This document shows, piece by piece, positions 59,557 to 64,000 of a DNA stretch of 64,000 nucleotides. This DNA is from Brenneria nigrifluens DSM 30175 = ATCC 13028 (GTDB lineage: Bacteria; Pseudomonadota; Gammaproteobacteria; Enterobacterales; Enterobacteriaceae), in the NCBI RefSeq assembly GCF_005484965.1, contig NZ_CP034036.1, positions 2,294,001-2,358,000 of the forward strand. Reading direction: 5' to 3'. The notes under the pieces are model-generated. The model was not told where the DNA came from. It saw only the letters and a program-made list of their open reading frames with translations, and ran no database searches. Both the position numbers and the translations under genes were made by a program. The number at the start of each line of letters is the position of its first letter. Position 1 is the first letter of the stretch.

Positions 59557-59769
59557 ATGAGTGGTGAAAAAAGAGTAAACATGCATAGGGCGGACATAGT
59601 AGCCGCACTCCGTAAAAAGAACTTATCCCTTTCAGGTTTGGGGCGTGAGCACAATCTGTCTCCTTACACATTGAAAAACGCATTAGATAAGCCTTACCCC
59701 AAGGCTGAAAAAATTATCGCTGATGCTATTGGAATGACTCCTCAGGAAATTTGGCCAGGGAGATACTGA
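59557..59769 (+). CDS. ner: Ner-like DNA-binding protein
   Basis: A 70-aa HTH protein of the Ner/Nlp family: HRADIVAALRKKNLSLSGLG as first helices, LSPYTLKNALDKPYPKAEKI as recognition region and IGMTPQEIWPGRY as the family C-terminus. In Mu, Ner turns down early and repressor transcription at the start of lytic growth. It is the first gene of the early operon, 1 bp before the MuA gene, with an AAGGATGG ribosome site. Confidence 0.9.
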   Translation: MSGEKRVNMHRADIVAALRKKNLSLSGLGREHNLSPYTLKNALDKPYPKAEKIIADAIGMTPQEIWPGRY

Positions 59770-59770
59770 A

Positions 59771-61813
59771 ATGATGTCGATTGGTAATTGGGTAACCGCA
59801 AAGGATATAGCAGGACTTCCAGGGCTCCCATCAGCTATCAGTTCTGTACTTAGAAAAGCCAAAAAGGAAAATTGGGTCTTTAGGCAAAAAAGTGGAGTTA
59901 AAGGCGTTGCCTATGAATTCCAGTTTGATTGTCTGCCATCTGGTGTGCAAAACGCTATCCGGCAGCGCTACTACGAGCAGTTGCTACAGCAGCAACCAAC
60001 CAAATCCCCGGCTAAGGCAAAGACCACCGCATCCTCCAGCCAGTTATTGGAGATCGTGCGCCAATGCCCTGCCGTACTGGAGCAAAAAACGGCCGAACTG
60101 ACGCAGAAACAGCGCGATATCGCCGATGCCCGGATGGTGCTGGTCGTCGAAGTCCTGCGCCTGGAAGATACCGGCCTGTCACGCATTAAGGCGATTAACT
60201 TTATCTGTGACCGGTCACGCTCCGGAGATCTTCCCGAACACCTGCAAAAGTATGTTTCCCTTGCTAATGCGCGCAAAGGGCAACGCGTCGGGGTCAGCGT
60301 TCGCTCTCTTAATCAGTGGGTTGTTGATTACCTGCGGGCAAAAGACAGCGCGGAGCGCCTGGCGCTGCTATCGCCGGGGCATAAGAAGGTTAAAAAGCCG
60401 GAGCAAATCGCATGGGTGCCAATGTTTATGTCGCACTATCGCAATCCGAACGGCCCTTCCGTTGCCGAAGCCTACAAGGATTTTTACGGCGACTGGCAGC
60501 ATCGCTATGCCGATCAGCCCGCAATGCGCGATGCGGTGCCGTCTATTTATGCGGTTTATCGCGCCCTGGACAAAATGCCGAAGATTGTCCGCCAGCGCGG
60601 ACGCGTTACCGGTTCGGCCATGACGGCGTTGCAAACTTACGTTAAGCGTGACTGGTCACAGATGCCGGTTAACGGCGTGTGGATCGGCGATGGTCACAGC
60701 ATGAAAATGAAGGTTCAGCATCCCGATCATGGGCGCCCATTTACGCCGGAAATTACCCTGGTTATCGATGGCCGTACCCGTTATGTGGTGGGCTGGAGCC
60801 TGGGACTGGCGGAGAACGTGATCGCCGTCGCCGATGCGATTCGCCACGGCATCGAACGCCACGGCGTGCCGCTGCTGTACTACTCCGATAACGGGGCTGG
60901 TGAAACGGCCAAGCTGTTGGACGCCGACCTGACCGGTATTCTGCCGCGTCTTGGCATTGAACACCCGACCGGTATTCCCGGCAACCCGCAGGCGCGCGGC
61001 ATTATCGAACGTTTAAACCGTGAGATACCGGCCCGCATCGCGCGTAAGTTTGCCACTTATAACGGTAAATCAGCGGATAAAGAGACGGTGCGTATTACCA
61101 GCCGTGCCATTGATTCCGCCGCCAACGCGATTAACCAGAATAAAGACCTGAATCCGGTTCAGAAAGCCGCTATCGCTAAGTTGCCAACCTGGAATCAGTT
61201 GATAGACGCCATCGAAGACGAGATCAACGCCTATAACACCCAACATCGGCATAGCGAACTGCCGCGCCGGGATGATGGCAAGCACTATACCGCCGCCGAG
61301 TATCGCTCTGAATTGCTGGCGGATGCGGATATTGACCGCTTATCCGAGGCTGAATTGCGCGAAATGTTCCGGCCGCAGGTTAAGCGCGTCGCCCAGCGCG
61401 GCTGGTTGTCCGTCTTTAATAATCAGTATTTTGCCGAGGACTTAATTCAGGTAGATGGCGAAGAGGTACTGGTGGCGTTTGATATTCACGATGCCGGTAG
61501 CGTTACCGTTCGTCGCCTCGACGGCTCCTTTGTTTGTACTGCGATAGTGAACGGTAACACTCGCGCCGCCTTCCCCGTTGACTATATCGAGAAGGTCAAG
61601 AAAGACCGTCACGCCCGCCGTATGTCGCTTGTTAATAAAAAGGCAGAGGAAATCGACGCCGAGCTTAATCCGGTACGCACCATCGAGCATACGCCAGATT
61701 TCGGGGCATTGCTGGGGGATGAAATTAACCAGATTAATGATGACCGGGAACCGATGTTTTTATTTGAATCCGAGCGTGAAGAGTATTTACGCCGGAAAAA
61801 TAAAGCAGTCTGA
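59771..61813 (+). CDS. Mu-type DDE transposase A
   Basis: A 680-aa MuA homolog that pairs and transfers the phage ends. Residues 1-70 form the Mu winged-helix enhancer-binding domain; the end-binding HTH domains follow (about 75-240). The catalytic core has D307 (VWIGDGHS), D373 (YYSDNGAGE) and E413 (GIIERLNRE). The C-terminal beta-barrel and MuB/ClpX-interacting tail end in YLRRKNKAV. The start could be the first or second ATG. The first 200 bp are AT-rich like the repressor region, while the rest is GC-rich. Confidence 0.95.
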   Translation: MMSIGNWVTAKDIAGLPGLPSAISSVLRKAKKENWVFRQKSGVKGVAYEFQFDCLPSGVQNAIRQRYYEQLLQQQPTKSPAKAKTTASSSQLLEIVRQCPAVLEQKTAELTQKQRDIADARMVLVVEVLRLEDTGLSRIKAINFICDRSRSGDLPEHLQKYVSLANARKGQRVGVSVRSLNQWVVDYLRAKDSAERLALLSPGHKKVKKPEQIAWVPMFMSHYRNPNGPSVAEAYKDFYGDWQHRYADQPAMRDAVPSIYAVYRALDKMPKIVRQRGRVTGSAMTALQTYVKRDWSQMPVNGVWIGDGHSMKMKVQHPDHGRPFTPEITLVIDGRTRYVVGWSLGLAENVIAVADAIRHGIERHGVPLLYYSDNGAGETAKLLDADLTGILPRLGIEHPTGIPGNPQARGIIERLNREIPARIARKFATYNGKSADKETVRITSRAIDSAANAINQNKDLNPVQKAAIAKLPTWNQLIDAIEDEINAYNTQHRHSELPRRDDGKHYTAAEYRSELLADADIDRLSEAELREMFRPQVKRVAQRGWLSVFNNQYFAEDLIQVDGEEVLVAFDIHDAGSVTVRRLDGSFVCTAIVNGNTRAAFPVDYIEKVKKDRHARRMSLVNKKAEEIDAELNPVRTIEHTPDFGALLGDEINQINDDREPMFLFESEREEYLRRKNKAV

Positions 61814-61850
61814 CTGCAATCAGACTGCCTTTAGAGACTGGAGAATATAA

Positions 61851-62744
61851 ATGACGATTAAAGAGCAATTAATAGAAGTTATGGAGCGCAAGGGATTAAC
61901 ACAATCTCAGGTTTCCCGCGCCATCGGTAAAAGTACCGCTGTCGTTAACCAATACCTGCAAGGTAAGTATGCCGGTGATGTTGACGGCGTCAACCAAATT
62001 GTTGCCGATTTTATTGAGCGTATTCGTGAGAAAGACAAATTAAAACGCATTGAGGCGCGTTTTGTTTCAACTTCTACCTCACGCAAGGCGCTGGAAATCA
62101 TCCGTCTGGCCCACGTAGATGCTGAAATCAATGTGATTTACGGCGAGGCCGGGCTGGGTAAAACAATGGCGCTGAAAGCCTATGCGGCGGCGAATTCGAC
62201 GGCGATCCTTATCGAAGCCGACCCCAGCTACACCGCCCGCGTATTGCTGGAGGAAATTTGTTCCCGGCTCAACCTGTCCACTCGCGGCAATATGCATGAA
62301 CTGTTTGAGCTTTGCGTCAATAAGCTGCGCGACTCCGGTTATCTGCTGATGATTGACGAGGGCGAACTATTGCCGCACCGGGCGTTGGAAGTGCTGCGCC
62401 GCATCCACGACAAAAGCGGGATCGGCATTGTTCTGGCGGGTATGCCTCGCTTGATTCTGAATCTAAAAGGTAAGCGCGGGGAATTCGTACAGCTATATAG
62501 CCGCGTCGGTTTTGCGCTAAATATTGGTAATGCATTGCCACAGGATGATACCGACACTATTGCGGAAAGCCTTATTCCCGATGCCTTTACACCGGATATG
62601 GGCGCAGTGCTTTACAAAGAGAGTAAAGGTAATGCCCGCCGTTTATTTAAATTGCTGCGCGGTGTGGTTCGCACCAGCCACATTAATGACAGACCGGTCA
62701 ATATTGCTACCGTCCGTCAATTCGCTGAAATGCTGATTAATTAA
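61851..62744 (+). CDS. MuB-type transposition target activator ATPase
   Basis: AAA+ ATPase of 297 aa that coats target DNA and stimulates MuA. The N-terminal HTH (LTQSQVSRAIGKSTAVVNQYL, in two parts) is followed by Walker A GEAGLGKT (about 97-104) and Walker B YLLMIDEGELL; the C-terminal domain is helical. It lies 37 bp after the A gene with a GGAGAA ribosome site. Confidence 0.94.
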   Translation: MTIKEQLIEVMERKGLTQSQVSRAIGKSTAVVNQYLQGKYAGDVDGVNQIVADFIERIREKDKLKRIEARFVSTSTSRKALEIIRLAHVDAEINVIYGEAGLGKTMALKAYAAANSTAILIEADPSYTARVLLEEICSRLNLSTRGNMHELFELCVNKLRDSGYLLMIDEGELLPHRALEVLRRIHDKSGIGIVLAGMPRLILNLKGKRGEFVQLYSRVGFALNIGNALPQDDTDTIAESLIPDAFTPDMGAVLYKESKGNARRLFKLLRGVVRTSHINDRPVNIATVRQFAEMLIN

Positions 62745-62757
62745 CGAGGTATTTATT

Positions 62758-62991
62758 ATGTGCCAATTACCCATTAATAACCCCGTATTAATGAAGCCCA
62801 TTAATCGTTTATTGCAGGCCGGTATTAAAGTCGTGGAATTACATGTTAATTTCCGCCGCCCGGTCATTGAAGTCGATCGCCCTTTTAAAGCCTGGGAACA
62901 GGGGGCGGTTGAAATAACGGAAACCCGTAACGGCGTGCAGCGTATCGTCAAAATGACGATATGGCGTGGCGCTCACATTATCTGGAGGTAG
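62758..62991 (+). CDS. Mu-like phage early protein, hypothetical
   Basis: 77 aa, starting 13 bp after the MuB gene with a GAGG ribosome site. The frame MCQLPINNPVLMKPINRLLQ runs into a mixed alpha/beta sequence ending GAHIIWR. I recognise no domain. Its position corresponds to the early accessory (kil to semi-essential) region of Mu-like phages. Confidence 0.7.
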   Translation: MCQLPINNPVLMKPINRLLQAGIKVVELHVNFRRPVIEVDRPFKAWEQGAVEITETRNGVQRIVKMTIWRGAHIIWR

Positions 62992-62996
62992 AACGG

Positions 62997-63194
62997 ATGG
63001 CGAAAATCGTTATCTATGTGCGCGATCATTCTCGCGGTCTGAGTGTTGATTGCCGTTTTGAAGGGGAAAACGGCGACAGCGAGTTAGCGCAGCGCGTCGC
63101 AATAAAAACGGCAGCAGGTCTGGCCGGTCATGTATCGGTGAAAGTGAATGATGCAGTCAAAAAATCACGTAAGGGGAAAGTGAATGTCCACTAA
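62997..63194 (+). CDS. Mu-like phage early protein, hypothetical
   Basis: 65 aa from the ATG at 62997 (MAKIVIYVRDHSRGLSVDC), which has TGGAGGT as ribosome site; the upstream open extension overlaps the previous gene and is unlikely. Compact alpha/beta with a basic C-terminus. Its end overlaps the start of the DUF3164 gene by 11 bases. The function is unknown. Confidence 0.7.
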   Translation: MAKIVIYVRDHSRGLSVDCRFEGENGDSELAQRVAIKTAAGLAGHVSVKVNDAVKKSRKGKVNVH

Positions 63195-63822
63195 AAACAA
63201 ACAGTTTACCGAAGCAAAAGCCCCTGAGGGGTATTGGGTTGACGCGAAAGGCGTATTAACGCCGGAACATCTGATTAAGCCGATTGATATTGCGCGTGAT
63301 GAGCTGGTCGCGGATTTAATTGGTCGTGCGCTGGCCGTTAATAAGGCGCTGGCCGAGTTTAAGTTGTCTGGCTTTGCCGATATCGCGGCGTTCGTGGCCC
63401 TGTCCGGGGATGAATACGGCGTTAATCTCGGCGGTAAAAAAGGCAACGTCACGCTGTATAGCTACGATGGCCGTTACAAGATCCAGCGTGCCATGCAAGA
63501 CCGCATTGATTTTGATGAGCGCTTGCAAGCGGCTAAGGCATTGATTGATGAGTGCCTGGCGGACTGGGTTGAAGGTGCGCGGCCAGAGGTTCACGCCATT
63601 ATCAATCGCGCGTTTCAGTCTGAAAAGTCGGGCGAAGTCAACACGGGCGCGGTGCTGGCGTTGCGTCGCCTGGAAATTGCCGACGAACGGTGGCGGCGAG
63701 CGATGGATGCGATTGGCGAGGCGGTGCAGGTTGTCGGCAGTCGTTCGTATATTCGCGTCTATGAACGTATCGGTGATTCTGACCAGTATCGTGCTATTTC
63801 TCTTGATATTGCGGGGGTGTGA
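63184..63822 (+). CDS. DUF3164 family phage protein
   Basis: 212 aa. The N-terminus APEGYWVDAKGVLTPEHLI and the central GKKGNVTLYSYDGRYKIQRA are the DUF3164 (sulfate transport-like, Mu-phage early) family signatures; the C-terminal part is helical with an ALRRLEI stretch. It is common in the early region of Mu-like prophages; the function is unknown. The start overlaps the previous gene and has AAGGGGAAAG upstream. Confidence 0.85.
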   Translation: MSTKNKQFTEAKAPEGYWVDAKGVLTPEHLIKPIDIARDELVADLIGRALAVNKALAEFKLSGFADIAAFVALSGDEYGVNLGGKKGNVTLYSYDGRYKIQRAMQDRIDFDERLQAAKALIDECLADWVEGARPEVHAIINRAFQSEKSGEVNTGAVLALRRLEIADERWRRAMDAIGEAVQVVGSRSYIRVYERIGDSDQYRAISLDIAGV

Positions 63823-63823
63823 T

Positions 63824-64000
63824 GTGAACGCAGTCGAGTTTAATAAAAAGCATAAAGTTGGGAATGCGTTTTTTCATCGCGCCCCTCCCATACGCGGCAG
63901 TCGCATGGTTAAAACTGTCGATGTCGCCCGCGATTTTAATTGCGGCGCTATCGTGGAAATTAATCTTGAGCCTTATTTCGTCAAGATTAATACGTTGAAA
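63824..64000 (+). CDS. Phage early gene, partial (3' end beyond window)
   Basis: A GTG at 63824 just after the DUF3164 stop opens a frame of 59 codons that runs off the window: VNAVEFNKKHKVGNAFFHRA then PPIRGSRMVKTVDVARDFNC. No domain recognised, but the frame is open, coupled to the previous gene, and its composition matches the neighbours. Confidence 0.6.
   Translation, partial: MNAVEFNKKHKVGNAFFHRAPPIRGSRMVKTVDVARDFNCGAIVEINLEPYFVKINTLK

Larger units (their letters stand above)
58103..64000 (+). mobile_element. Mu-like prophage, left end and early region (continues past window)
   Basis: A Mu-type gene order: repressor (leftward), ner, A, B, then small early genes and a DUF3164 gene. The proposed left end is TGCACGGCTCAG at 58103. 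From there a MuA-site-like sequence runs to ATGCGAAAA, with the CGAAAA at positions 22-27 from the end, exactly where Mu attL has CGAAAA in its L1 site. Ends of Mu-like phages start with TG. The 5-bp target duplication would be GATTT (58098-58102). The right end is outside the window, so the boundary is unproven. Confidence 0.8.

Overview
The window is a piece of an enterobacterial chromosome close to the replication terminus. Gene content and order (tus-fumC-manA-ydgA, add-ydgJ, rsxABCDGE-nth, cysB-topA-yciN-sohB-yciK-btuR-rluB, yciO-trpH-trpLEGDCBA-ompW) are those of Enterobacterales. Separate trpG and trpD genes, a nas cluster with a nitrate reductase fused to a CysJ-like flavoprotein, and a GC-rich base composition point to a Pectobacteriaceae-type plant-associated genus (Brenneria/Pectobacterium/Dickeya-like). 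The genus is inference; the order is secure. I saw no rRNA or tRNA gene and no CRISPR array.

Layout. 1-9.8 kb: divergent ynfL/ynfM (LysR regulator and MFS exporter), tus with a Ter site in its leader, fumC, manA, ydgA, an ACR3/BASS-like permease and adenosine deaminase. 9.96-12.1 kb: a YfeH-like permease and the oxidoreductase ydgJ. 12.2-20.5 kb: an L-arabinose island: araFGH (import) and araC on one strand, araBA on the other, with a recognisable PBAD (CRP, I1, I2, -35, -10) between araF and araB; araD is not present. 20.8-27.2 kb: the rsx (rnf) electron-transfer operon ending in nth. 27.3-36.3 kb: cysB, topA, yciN, sohB, yciK, btuR, rluB. 36.5-48.5 kb: a nitrate-assimilation cluster nasR-nasFED-nasB-nasA inserted between rluB and yciO. 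48.6-57.9 kb: yciO, trpH, the trp operon with operator, leader peptide and attenuator, and ompW. From about 58.1 kb to the end: the left end and early region of a Mu-like prophage (ORF6C-like gene, c-type repressor, ner, MuA, MuB and early genes).

How the genes work together. Nitrate enters through NasFED, is reduced by the NasA-flavoprotein fusion and then by the NirB-NirD-type fusion NasB to ammonium. A sigma54 promoter, a leader terminator before nasF, the NIT-ANTAR antiterminator NasR and tandem NtrC-like sites give the expected nitrogen plus nitrate control. Arabinose enters through AraFGH and is converted by AraA and AraB.

Most notable non-gene structure: two inverted copies of a 340-460 bp hairpin-rich element (34832-35291 and 46711-about 47047). 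Its ends resemble the IS50/Tn5 outer end, one copy has a perfect 8-bp flanking duplication, and one internal hairpin keeps its stem although its sequence differs between copies. The second copy lies between the NtrC-like sites and the sigma54 promoter of nasF. A second notable point is that the AT-rich prophage immunity region continues into the 5' end of the MuA gene and then changes abruptly, as if the end-recognition module had been swapped.
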